From positions 1 through 12,842 of the forward strand of contig UREN01000052.1 in assembly GCA_900546885.1 (NCBI GenBank): DNA of 12,842 nucleotides. Reading direction: 5' to 3'. Below, in pieces: positions 1 through 7,294 of this stretch. The notes under the pieces were generated by a model. It made no database searches. It was not told the DNA's origin and saw only the letters and a program-made list of their open reading frames with translations. Within the stretch, counting starts at the first letter, position 1, and every line of letters starts with the position of its first letter. The position numbers and the translations under genes were made by a program. The stretch is from an uncultured Oscillospiraceae bacterium (GTDB lineage: Bacteria; Bacillota; Clostridia; Oscillospirales; Ruminococcaceae).

Positions 1-1689
1 TCTGAAATCAGACTTGCTGAATGTCTCAAAGTCTACATCATCTGCAAACAACGGCTCGATTTTCACCTTGGAAAGATCAATCTGTACGCTTGGCGCGGAC
101 ACGGTTGCATCCTCTGCAGAACCATTTACCGCTGCTTTTTCGGCTTTGTTTTCAGCCTTCTTTGGGTCCAGGGTCTTCATTGTGGGGAACAAAATAACCT
201 CGCGGATGGTGTCGGAATTAGTAAGCATCATTACGGTGCGGTCCACCCCAATGCCCATGCCGCCCGTGGGGGGCAGGCCATACTCCATGGCGGTGAGGTA
301 GTCTTCGTCCATCATGCCGGCCTCGTCATCGCCCTTGGCGCGCAGCTCTACCTGCTTTTGGAAGCGGCCGCGCTGGTCGATGGGGTCGTTCAGCTCTGAG
401 AAGGCGTTGGCCAGCTCGCTGTGGCAGATGAACAGCTCGAAGCGCTCGGTGAGGCGCGCGTCGGCAGGGCTGCGCTTGCTGAGCGGCGAAACCTCCACCG
501 GGTACATGGTGATAAACGTGGGCTGAATGAGGTTTTCCTCTACCTTCTGGTCAAAGCAGGCATACAGGGCGTTGCCCCATGTTTTATCTGCCGTGTCGGC
601 CAGCTCTACCCCCACGGCCTTTGCCGCGGCCACGGCCCCGGCGTCATCGGAAATGGCGTCAAAGTCAATGCCCACATATTCCTTCACAGCCTGCACCATG
701 GTCATGCGCTTCCAGCCGGGGGCCAGGTTCACCTTGTAGCCCATCCACTCCACGTCATAAGTGCCCAAAATTTCTTTGGCCGCGCCAGAGATGATGCCCT
801 CGGCAATATCCATCATGTCGTGGAAATCGGCATAGGCCTGATACAGCTCGATGGTGGTGAACTCGGGGTTGTGCTTTGGGTCCATGCCCTCGTTGCGGAA
901 GATGCGGCCAATTTCGTACACGCGGTCCAGCCCGCCCACAATCAGCCGCTTGAGGGGCAGCTCGGTGGCGATGCGCATATACATATCCAGGTTCAGCGTG
1001 TTGTGGTGCGTGATGAACGGGCGCGCCGTGGCGCCGCCGGAAATGGTGTTCAGCACGGGCGTCTCCACTTCCATATAGCCCATGTCGTCCAGATATTTCC
1101 GCATGAACTTGATGAACTTCGAGCGCACCTCAAACGTGCGGCGCACCTCGGGGTTCATAATGAGGTCTACATAGCGCTGGCGGAAGCGCAGCTCGGTGTC
1201 GCGCAGGCCGTGGAACTTTTCCGGCAGCGGCAGCAGGCTTTTGGAAAGCAGCGTCACCTCGGTGGCATGCACGCTGATCTCGCCCATTTTGGTGCGGAAC
1301 AAATTGCCCTTTACGCCAATGATGTCGCCAATGTCAAACTTTTTGAAATCGGCATAGGCCTCGTCGCCCACATCGTCGCGGCGCACATAAATTTGAATAT
1401 CGCCCTCGTTGTCGCGCAGGTGGGCAAAGCTTGCCTTGCCCATTACACGCTTGGACATCATGCGGCCGGCCATGCACACCGCTTTGCCAAGCTGGCCCTC
1501 CGGCACGTCGGTGAACCCGGCTTTCGCCGTGGCGGAATAATCGGTCTGCGGGTATTTGGTAATGACGAACGGGTCTTTGCCCGCGTCGCGCAGAGCCTTC
1601 AGTTTTTCATGGCGTACCTTCACAATCTCGTTATACGCCTGCTGTGTCATCTCGCCCGTCTCTTCGGGCTTGTTCAGATGCTCCGGCAT
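1..1689 (-). CDS. lysS: Lysyl-tRNA synthetase (class II), 3' end beyond the left edge; has a C-terminal extension
   Basis: This enzyme charges tRNA-Lys with lysine in the cytoplasm. The visible 563 residues stay open to position 1, so the C-terminus is missing. An OB-fold anticodon-binding region covers roughly residues 68-148. The class II catalytic core follows, with motif 2 around FRNEGMDPKHNPEFT (264-278) and motif 3 around GLPPTGGMGVGVDR (471-484). A normal bacterial LysRS would end near EVILFPTMK (497-505). Here an Ala/Lys/Glu-rich linker (about 506-535) is followed by EPLFADDVDFETFSKSDFR (545-563). That resembles the start of the tRNA-binding (EMAP/MetRS-beta-like, PF01588) domain found at the end of some clostridial LysRS; this part is inference. 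The ATG at 1689 follows a strong AGGAGGAG site; M14 lacks one. The gene has its own promoter just downstream of the greA terminator. Confidence 0.95.
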   Translation of the reverse strand, partial: MPEHLNKPEETGEMTQQAYNEIVKVRHEKLKALRDAGKDPFVITKYPQTDYSATAKAGFTDVPEGQLGKAVCMAGRMMSKRVMGKASFAHLRDNEGDIQIYVRRDDVGDEAYADFKKFDIGDIIGVKGNLFRTKMGEISVHATEVTLLSKSLLPLPEKFHGLRDTELRFRQRYVDLIMNPEVRRTFEVRSKFIKFMRKYLDDMGYMEVETPVLNTISGGATARPFITHHNTLNLDMYMRIATELPLKRLIVGGLDRVYEIGRIFRNEGMDPKHNPEFTTIELYQAYADFHDMMDIAEGIISGAAKEILGTYDVEWMGYKVNLAPGWKRMTMVQAVKEYVGIDFDAISDDAGAVAAAKAVGVELADTADKTWGNALYACFDQKVEENLIQPTFITMYPVEVSPLSKRSPADARLTERFELFICHSELANAFSELNDPIDQRGRFQKQVELRAKGDDEAGMMDEDYLTAMEYGLPPTGGMGIGVDRTVMMLTNSDTIREVILFPTMKTLDPKKAENKAEKAAVNGSAEDATVSAPSVQIDLSKVKIEPLFADDVDFETFSKSDFR

Positions 1690-1718
1690 GGTCTGCCACT
1701 CCTCCTGTTTTTGATATC

Positions 1719-1770
1719 CCCCGGCGCGCCGCAAACGGCGGCGGGGTGCCGCGCAAAGCCCTGTGCGGCA
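1719..1770 (-). promoter_or_regulatory. Two consecutive GC-rich stem-loops in the lysS leader
   Basis: In the transcribed leader of lysS, 1747-1754 pairs with 1763-1770 (8 bp, one wobble). Next, 1719-1723 with 1742-1746 encloses 1727-1731 with 1736-1740. Neither stem is followed by a U tract, so they do not look like a terminator. No T-box specifier or antiterminator sequence was recognised. They may affect mRNA stability or translation, or may only reflect high GC content. Confidence 0.3.
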
Positions 1771-1776
1771 AATTTG

Positions 1777-1785
1777 AGTATAACA
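1777..1785 (-). promoter_or_regulatory. lysS promoter, extended -10
   Basis: The minus strand reads TGTTATACT, a TGN extended -10 joined to a TATACT box (5 of 6 to consensus). At 17-bp spacing the -35 position (1800-1805) reads TGCGAA, which is poor, so the promoter would rely on the extended -10. Initiation near 1770 would give a leader of about 80 nt before the lysS ATG. The -35 position falls inside the greA terminator hairpin. Confidence 0.6.
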
Positions 1786-1786
1786 C

Positions 1787-1810
1787 AAAAACAGGCGCTT
1801 TCGCACCTGT
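1787..1810 (-). terminator. Intrinsic terminator after greA
   Basis: In the minus-strand RNA, ACAGGUGC and GCGCCUGU form an 8-bp stem (one G-U pair) closed by a GAAA tetraloop and followed by five U residues (1791-1787). It lies about 40 nt past the greA stop. On the plus strand only four T follow the hairpin, so the main direction is that of greA. Confidence 0.75.
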
Positions 1811-1849
1811 TTTAAAAAAAAATATCGTGTTTTACAACAAAACCTGCGC

Positions 1850-2332
1850 TCAGATGTCCGCGCGGCCCACTTCCAGCACTTCGTACAGCACCACGGCGCC
1901 GGTGGGCAGGGTAATTTCCACTTTATCGCCTGCGCTGTGCCCCAGCAGGGCGGCGCCCACGGGCGATTCGTCCGAGATGCGGCCGTTCAGCGGGTCTGCC
2001 TCGGTAGAGCCGGTGATATCGTATTCATCCGTATCGCCGTCTTCGTCCTGAATTTTCACATGGCTGCCCACGCTGATGACGCTGGTGTCGATATCGGCAG
2101 AATCCAGCACACGGGCGTGTTTCAGCATTTTTTCCAGTTCGGCAATGCGGCTTTCCAGCATGCCCTGCTCGTTTTTGGCCTCGTCGTATTCGCTGTTCTC
2201 TGAGAGGTCGCCATAGCCGCGGGCCACCTTGATTTTTTCCGCCACTTCCTTGCGTTTTACTGTTTTCAGTTCTTCCAGCTCGGTTTCCACGGCGGCATAG
2301 CCGCTTTTCGTCATTACGATCTCTTTGTTCAA
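1850..2332 (-). CDS. greA: Transcription elongation factor GreA
   Basis: GreA enters the RNA polymerase secondary channel and stimulates cleavage of backtracked transcripts, rescuing stalled complexes. The 160-residue product has the usual family length. An N-terminal antiparallel coiled coil (about 1-80) carries GDLSENSEYDEAKNEQ (41-56), the tip that places acidic residues D42 and E45 at the polymerase active site. A C-terminal FKBP-like domain holds DESPVGAALLGHSAGDKV. The chosen start is TTG at 2332, because AGAAGGAGA lies about 10 nt upstream. The first in-frame ATG (2314, residue 7) has no comparable site and would clip the first strand. The gene has its own consensus promoter and terminator, so it appears monocistronic, between the EF-G-like gene and lysS. 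Confidence 0.96.
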   Translation of the reverse strand: MNKEIVMTKSGYAAVETELEELKTVKRKEVAEKIKVARGYGDLSENSEYDEAKNEQGMLESRIAELEKMLKHARVLDSADIDTSVISVGSHVKIQDEDGDTDEYDITGSTEADPLNGRISDESPVGAALLGHSAGDKVEITLPTGAVVLYEVLEVGRADI

Positions 2333-2412
2333 GGCTCTCAGGTCTCCTTCTGGGAATCTTCCGGCCTGTGCGGCATAGTTCCCTCTTGATACACAGGCTC
2401 ACAATGCCCATT

Positions 2413-2441
2413 ATTATATATGTTTTATAATGCAGTGTCAA
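2413..2441 (-). promoter_or_regulatory. Consensus sigma-A promoter of greA
   Basis: The minus strand shows a perfect TTGACA at 2441-2436, a 17-bp spacer and a perfect TATAAT at 2418-2413. Transcription would begin near 2406, leaving a leader of about 75 nt before the TTG start codon. A perfect match at both boxes suggests strong constitutive expression. Between this promoter and the terminator at 2563-2598 (2442-2562) no gene was seen. Confidence 0.88.
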
Positions 2442-2562
2442 GCCATTCGCCATTTTTTGTCTATTTCGTCACTATTTTAACTCAACACAAGAAAAGATGC
2501 GCTGTTTTTTCGTAAAATTGCACATATCTGCCCGGCAGGTTCGTGACAAATGCCCAAAAAGC

Positions 2563-2598
2563 AAAAAAGCGCCGTATGGAGAAGCCTCCATACGGCGC
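2563..2598 (-). terminator. Intrinsic terminator after the EF-G-like gene
   Basis: A perfect 13-bp stem (2569-2581 with 2586-2598) with a 4-nt GCUU loop is followed on the minus strand by six T residues (2568-2563). It lies about 25 nt past the TAA of the EF-G-like gene and separates that transcript from greA. Confidence 0.92.
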
Positions 2599-2623
2599 CG
2601 GGCTGTTTGCATGCGGTGCGGGG

Positions 2624-4702
2624 TTATTCTTCGTCCGCCTTGCCGTCGAACAGCTTTTTCGCCTCTTCAATCACCTTGCCCTCCAATGTGGCAGGCAGCG
2701 GCTCGTAGCGCACAAATTCAAACGTAAAGCTGCCGCGCCCCTGCGTAAGCTGGCGCAGGTACATGGTGAAATCGTGCATTTCGCTTACCGGCACCTCGGC
2801 CTCCACACACTGCGTGCCGTCCTCGCCGGGGTTCATGCCCAAAACACGGCCGCGGCGCTTGGTCACTTCGCCCATGATGTCGCCCGTGACATCGCTGGGC
2901 ACGGTGGCCTTCAGCTCGCCAATGGGCTCCAGCAAAATGGGGCCCGCCTCGGGCAATGCAGCCTTATAGGCCAGCTTGGCCGCCATTTTGAAGGCCATTT
3001 CGCTGGAATCCACCGGGTGATAGCTGCCGTCCAGCAGGGTTGCCTTCAGGCCCACCACCGGGTAACCGGCCAGCACGCCGTGGCGCACGGCCTCCTGCAG
3101 GCCCTTTTCCACCGCCGGGAAGTAGTTCTTGGGCACGGCGCCGCCAAACACCTTTTCTTCAAAGACAAAATCGCCTTCCTCTGTGGGCTCAAACTCAATC
3201 CACACATCGCCGAACTGGCCATGGCCGCCCGTCTGCTTTTTGTGGCGGCCCTGCGCCTTGCACTTTTTGCGGATGGACTCGCGGTAGGGAATGCGCGGGT
3301 CTGCCAGGGTAACCTCTACGCCAAACTTGTTCTTCAACTTGGCGCACACAACGTCCAGGTGCTGCTCGCCCAGGCCGGAGAGCACCTGCTCTACCGTCTC
3401 TGCGTTTACCTCGTAGCCGATGGTGGGGTCCTCTTCCATCAGGCGCTGCAACGCGCCGGAAATTTTGCTTTCGTCGCCCTTCTGCTTCACCCGCACGGCC
3501 ATGGAAAGCGTGGGGTGCGGGAACACCGGGCGCGGCAGGTTCACCACGCGGCCGGGCGCACACAGCGTGTCGCCCGTTTGCGCGGTGGGCAGCTTGGTGA
3601 CGGCGCCGATGTCGCCGCAGCCAATCTCTGCCGTATCCGTCTGCTTTTTGCCGCGCACATACACCAGTTTGCCAAGGCGCTCGGCCTCGCCGGTGCGCGC
3701 GTTTACCACAGCGGTGTCGGCGGTAAGCTTGCCGCTTATCACCTTTACATAGCTCACCTTGCCCACAAACGGGTCGGCCACGGTTTTAAACACATAGGCG
3801 CACAGCGGGGCGTCCGGCACGCAGGGCACCTCCACCTCGTTGCCAGAGGCATCTGTGCCCACAGCGCCCGCGCCGCGGGCCGCGCTGGGCATCAGCTTCT
3901 GCAGGCCCCACACGGCCAGGTCTACAGCTTCCATTGCCGTGGCGGAACCGCAGAACACCGGCGTGATGGCGCCCGTTTTGGCGCCCGTGCGGATGGCCTC
4001 GGTAAGCTCTTCCTCGGTAAAGGGCTCGCCCTCGAAGAATTTTTCCATCAGGGCGTCGTCCGTTTCGGCCGCGGCCTCGCGCATGGCCTCCAACAGGCCC
4101 TCTGTGCGGTGGCCATAGCTGGGCACCGGCACCTCGCGCACGCCGCCGCCCGTATAGCTGTAGGCCTTTTGGGTGATAAGGTTCAGATACACACGGCCGC
4201 CCGCCTGCTCTACCGGCACCACCACGGGGCACACCGAGGGGCCAAGCTCTGCCTTCAGCTGTTCGAACACTTTATAGAAATCGGCATGCTCTGCGTTTAC
4301 TTTGTTCACGAAAATCATGCGGCTTTTATTCTGTTTCAGGGCAAGCTGATACGCCTTGCGCGCGCCCACGGCCAGGCCGCTGCGCGCCGACACCACCACC
4401 ATCACGCTTTCGGCGGCGGGCATGCCCTCGTACAGGCCGGCCTCGAAATCGAACAGGCCCGGCACATCGATGAGGTTCAGCTTGACATTGCCCTGCTCTA
4501 CCGGCGCCACGGCCAGCGAAAGGGACACATGGCGCTTGATCTCTTCCGGGTCAAAATCGCACACGGTGTTGCCATCCTCCACACGGCCCTGCCGGTCGGT
4601 GGCTTTCGTCAGGTACAGCATGGCCTCCACCAGGCTGGTTTTCCCTGCGCCGCCATGGCCTGCTACAAGGACGTTGCGGATGTGATCGTTCGCGTAGTTC
4701 AT
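2624..4702 (-). CDS. Elongation factor G-like GTPase (EF-G2 type)
   Basis: This 692-residue protein has the full EF-G architecture: a GTPase domain (about 1-290), beta-barrel domain II, domain III, and domains IV and V with GGHGQFGDVWIEFEP and the DGSYHPVDSSEMAFK loop. G1 is GHGGAGKT (15-22). Several nucleotide-site residues depart from canonical EF-G: switch II reads DVPGL (79-83), with Leu where EF-G has the catalytic His, and G4 reads NKVN (133-136) instead of NKxD. These departures and the overall look fit the EF-G2/FusA2-like group, whose role is less certain than translocation by canonical EF-G. The ATG at 4702 follows GAGGG at 8-nt spacing. The gene ends at its own terminator. Identity as an EF-G family member is firm; function as a translocase is not. 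Confidence 0.9.
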   Translation of the reverse strand: MNYANDHIRNVLVAGHGGAGKTSLVEAMLYLTKATDRQGRVEDGNTVCDFDPEEIKRHVSLSLAVAPVEQGNVKLNLIDVPGLFDFEAGLYEGMPAAESVMVVVSARSGLAVGARKAYQLALKQNKSRMIFVNKVNAEHADFYKVFEQLKAELGPSVCPVVVPVEQAGGRVYLNLITQKAYSYTGGGVREVPVPSYGHRTEGLLEAMREAAAETDDALMEKFFEGEPFTEEELTEAIRTGAKTGAITPVFCGSATAMEAVDLAVWGLQKLMPSAARGAGAVGTDASGNEVEVPCVPDAPLCAYVFKTVADPFVGKVSYVKVISGKLTADTAVVNARTGEAERLGKLVYVRGKKQTDTAEIGCGDIGAVTKLPTAQTGDTLCAPGRVVNLPRPVFPHPTLSMAVRVKQKGDESKISGALQRLMEEDPTIGYEVNAETVEQVLSGLGEQHLDVVCAKLKNKFGVEVTLADPRIPYRESIRKKCKAQGRHKKQTGGHGQFGDVWIEFEPTEEGDFVFEEKVFGGAVPKNYFPAVEKGLQEAVRHGVLAGYPVVGLKATLLDGSYHPVDSSEMAFKMAAKLAYKAALPEAGPILLEPIGELKATVPSDVTGDIMGEVTKRRGRVLGMNPGEDGTQCVEAEVPVSEMHDFTMYLRQLTQGRGSFTFEFVRYEPLPATLEGKVIEEAKKLFDGKADEE

Positions 4703-4853
4703 ATTCTATTCCCTCTTTTCGTCCACGCGCGAAAGGCGTGTGGCAACTTATACAAAAATATTATCATATTTTCCTCTTATATAAAAGATGTCACCAAGAG
4801 ATTTTCGCCAAAGCGCCTGCCAAAACTTTGCAGCTTTCCTTGTATATATTGCC
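4703..4853 (-). promoter_or_regulatory. AT-rich leader/promoter region of the EF-G-like gene
   Basis: This stretch lies between the lnpA terminator and the EF-G-like start. The best candidate is an extended -10, TGATAATAT, at 4766-4758, without a good -35 at 17 bp. Further TATA-like runs nearby prevent a confident choice. An imperfect CCACACGC/GCGCGTGG hairpin sits in the presumed leader at about 4723-4743. Confidence 0.35.
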
Positions 4854-4886
4854 AAAAAGCGCCTCTGGGAACCCCAGAGGCGCTTT
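4854..4886 (-). terminator. Intrinsic terminator of the lnpA operon
   Basis: A perfect 14-bp stem (4856-4869 with 4873-4886) with a 3-nt loop is followed on the minus strand by a T run (4858-4854, whose first bases overlap the stem base). It begins about 10 nt past the lnpA stop and closes the operon. Confidence 0.9.
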
Positions 4887-4896
4887 GAAGGCTGTT

Positions 4897-7062
4897 TCAA
4901 ATTTCAAACCAGCGAATTTCGTTGGCGGCCATATCCAGCTCAAAGCTGGCGCCGTCGCCCGTGTACACTGTGGTGTGCTGCGGCTCGTAGGTGTTGTTCA
5001 CCACGCAGTACTTGCCGTTTTTCACATAGGCGTGCACTTCCACATTGAAGTTGGACGAGAACCACCTGTGCAGGTTCTGCTCGTCGTGGGTGCTCCACAA
5101 AATGCTGCGGTAGAGGATGCGGCTGTTCTCGAAGGAATACGGCAGGCCGCTGAGATACACCGCACGGCCCGCGCCGAATTCGTTCACGGCCATCTGCACC
5201 TCTTTGTCGCGCTGCACCAGCACCTGCGCGCCCTCCAGCGCATAGATGCTTTTTTTGCCCTCGCCGAAGTCCACAGGCTTTGTGCAGTCTGCCAGAATGA
5301 AGTGCTGCGGGTGCTCTTCCCAGTTGTACTTATCATACCCCAGGGTAAAGCCCGTCTCTTTCTCTACCCCCAGCACGCCGGCCAGCTGGAAGAAGCGGCC
5401 CTGATACTGGTGGCCGCTGGGCTCGCCCACGCCGATGAAGCCGCCGCCGCGGTGCACAAAGCCGCGCACGGCCGCTGTGATGGCCGGGTTTTCCCACACG
5501 ATGCCGCCGGTGTGGGCCGTGTCTGCGTCGCCCACGTTCACCAGCACGTCCACGCCGTCCAGCACATGCGCATCGCGCTCAATGTCGTCAAAGCTGAGGA
5601 AACGCACATCGAACGGTGCGCCCGCCAGCGCCTCAATGACGCCGGCATAGCTGTAGTTCTGCTTTTGATACAGCGCATGGTGCACCATGTGGCAGCCCCA
5701 GCTGCGCGCGCGGCCCCAGCTGTTCAGCACGGCCACTGTCTTGATGCAGTAGGGCGTTGTGCCGCGGATGTTTGTGTACAGCAGGCGGAATTCGTCGCAC
5801 ACCGATTTGATGTAGTCGATAAACTCCGGAAACTGCAGCGCCAGCTTCAAATAGCCGCCGTAGCCAATGCGGTCGATGGGTTTGCGCAGAATGGCGCGCC
5901 GGGCCGTCACCCAGTTCTCTTTGCCCTCCTTCACAGGGTCGCCGCCCTCGTGGAAGGTGTCGGGGAAGAAATAGGGCAGAAAGCGCCCCTCGGTGTATTT
6001 CACGCCCGGGATGTCGCTGATGAGGCGAAGCGTGGCGCCGTTGCCCACGCTGCCCACCACGGCGTCCAGGCCAATGGATTTGAATTCGTCCAGGAAGGGC
6101 TCGGTGCCAATCCAGTGGTCGCCCAGGAACATCATGGCCTCTTTGCCCAGCTCGTGGGTGATGTCCACCATCTCTTTGGCCAGCTTGGCCACCTCGCGGC
6201 GCTGGAAAGCCATAAAATCTTTGAATTCCCTGCTGGGCACGCGGTACTGGTTGTTGTAATAGCCCTGGTCGATGATAAACTCGGGGCGGAAGCGGTAGCC
6301 CACCTCCTGCTCGAACTGTTCAAGAATATACGGGCTTACCGAGGCCGAATAGCCATACCAATCCACATACTTTTCGCGCTTCAGCTCGTCAAACACCAGC
6401 GTGAACTGGTGGAAGAAGGTGGTGTAGCGGATGACATCCACATACGGGTGCTCGGCAATAAACTTGCGCAGGCGCTGCATGGTGAACTTGTGCGTTTTGG
6501 GCTGGCGCACATCGAAGGTGATCTGGTGTTCAAAGTTCGTCCAACCGTTTGTCACCGCGTTGTACATGTGCACGGGGTCCCAAATCAGATAGGCAAGGAA
6601 GCTTACGGTGTAATCGTGGTACGGCTTGGCGCCGTGCACCACCACACAGCCCGTGGCCCCGTCATAGCTCCACTCGTCCGGCCCCAGCGGCTCGCCCGCG
6701 GTGCGGTCCATCACTTCCCACCAGCGCTTGATGTCGTCGCGGGTGTTCACCTGCATCAGCTCGTTGGAAACGCCCTGCATCAGCGGGATGGAAAGCGTTT
6801 CGCCCACGGCGGTGTGAAAGCCCGTCATGATATAGCACTGCTGCACTTCGTCCGGGTTGGCTTTGGCCCAGGCGTTGTCCTTGCGGGTGGTGTAATAGGT
6901 GGAATAGATTTTGGCGCCGGTGTCCTTCAGGGCCTCTGGGAATTCCGTGCCGTCGCAGTCTCGAATGGCGTCTGCGCCCCACTCCTCCAGTATTTTCAGC
7001 GTCTCGGGCACCACGTCCACATCTGTGGGGATGGTGACGCGGCCCCTGTTCGGTTCGGTCAT
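4897..7062 (-). CDS. lnpA: 1,3-beta-galactosyl-N-acetylhexosamine phosphorylase (GH112)
   Basis: GH112 enzymes phosphorolyse lacto-N-biose I or galacto-N-biose to alpha-galactose 1-phosphate plus GlcNAc or GalNAc in the cytoplasm. The 721-residue protein carries the family pattern: GRVTIPTD (7-14), ADAIRDCDGTE (30-40), MFLGDHWIG (311-319), YTEGRF (356-361). Its layout suggests a catalytic barrel (about 1-430), a glutamine-amidotransferase-like middle domain (about 436-660) and a small C-terminal beta domain. With an offset of two from the Bifidobacterium longum enzyme numbering, as remembered, D315 is the likely acid catalyst, and R34 and R360 match substrate/phosphate-site arginines. No signal peptide is seen. 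The ATG at 7062 follows AGAGGAG, 18 nt past the preceding gene's stop, so it is the last gene of the transport operon. GH112 also includes galactosyl-rhamnose phosphorylases, so exact substrate is inferred. Confidence 0.93.
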   Translation of the reverse strand: MTEPNRGRVTIPTDVDVVPETLKILEEWGADAIRDCDGTEFPEALKDTGAKIYSTYYTTRKDNAWAKANPDEVQQCYIMTGFHTAVGETLSIPLMQGVSNELMQVNTRDDIKRWWEVMDRTAGEPLGPDEWSYDGATGCVVVHGAKPYHDYTVSFLAYLIWDPVHMYNAVTNGWTNFEHQITFDVRQPKTHKFTMQRLRKFIAEHPYVDVIRYTTFFHQFTLVFDELKREKYVDWYGYSASVSPYILEQFEQEVGYRFRPEFIIDQGYYNNQYRVPSREFKDFMAFQRREVAKLAKEMVDITHELGKEAMMFLGDHWIGTEPFLDEFKSIGLDAVVGSVGNGATLRLISDIPGVKYTEGRFLPYFFPDTFHEGGDPVKEGKENWVTARRAILRKPIDRIGYGGYLKLALQFPEFIDYIKSVCDEFRLLYTNIRGTTPYCIKTVAVLNSWGRARSWGCHMVHHALYQKQNYSYAGVIEALAGAPFDVRFLSFDDIERDAHVLDGVDVLVNVGDADTAHTGGIVWENPAITAAVRGFVHRGGGFIGVGEPSGHQYQGRFFQLAGVLGVEKETGFTLGYDKYNWEEHPQHFILADCTKPVDFGEGKKSIYALEGAQVLVQRDKEVQMAVNEFGAGRAVYLSGLPYSFENSRILYRSILWSTHDEQNLHRWFSSNFNVEVHAYVKNGKYCVVNNTYEPQHTTVYTGDGASFELDMAANEIRWFEI

Positions 7063-7080
7063 TCTATACTCCTCTCTGGG

Positions 7081-7284
7081 TCAAAGCCGTTTTTTGGTGT
7101 CTTCAAACGGTTTGTTGTAAATCATCAGGGCCGACAAAAGCAGAATAAGGCCCACAATCATCAGCCCAAGGCCGGCCAGCTGGCCGGTCATCTTCCAGCC
7201 CACAATCAGCAGAACCATTCCCGCCACAAAAAAGGCGAAAATCAGGCCCAACCGCAGGCCCACATGCTCTTTCCAGTATTTCAT
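7081..7284 (-). CDS. Small two-helix membrane protein of unknown function
   Basis: No function was recognised. The 67-residue product begins MKYWKEHVG and has two hydrophobic segments, about residues 10-31 and 35-55, separated by a short turn (KMTGQ), then a charged tail (NKPFEDTKKRL). By the positive-inside rule both ends are probably cytoplasmic. It sits between the second permease and lnpA with gaps of about 10-20 nt, so it is co-transcribed with the transporter. An in-frame GTG at 7293 would add three residues. The ATG at 7284 is preferred because AAGGTGA lies about 5 nt upstream, whereas the GTG is only 1 nt past the permease stop and is part of that site. It could be a small accessory subunit of the permease; this is inference from position. 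Confidence 0.8.
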   Translation of the reverse strand: MKYWKEHVGLRLGLIFAFFVAGMVLLIVGWKMTGQLAGLGLMIVGLILLLSALMIYNKPFEDTKKRL

Positions 7285-7294
7285 AAGGTTCACC

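Noticed and set aside
1690..1776. Possible T-box riboswitch ahead of lysS
   Set aside because: The leader has about 80 nt and two GC-rich stems, but no specifier loop, no T-box sequence and no terminator/antiterminator pair.
421..1815. Plus-strand open frame opposite lysS
   Set aside because: It is a shadow of the LysRS coding sequence; it also crosses the lysS promoter and the greA terminator.
2543..4888. Very long plus-strand open frame opposite the EF-G-like gene
   Set aside because: It is antisense to a clear gene, rich in His/Ala/Gly/Leu as expected from reverse reading of GC-biased codons, and has no recognisable domain or ribosome site. Its apparent start precedes a terminator hairpin.
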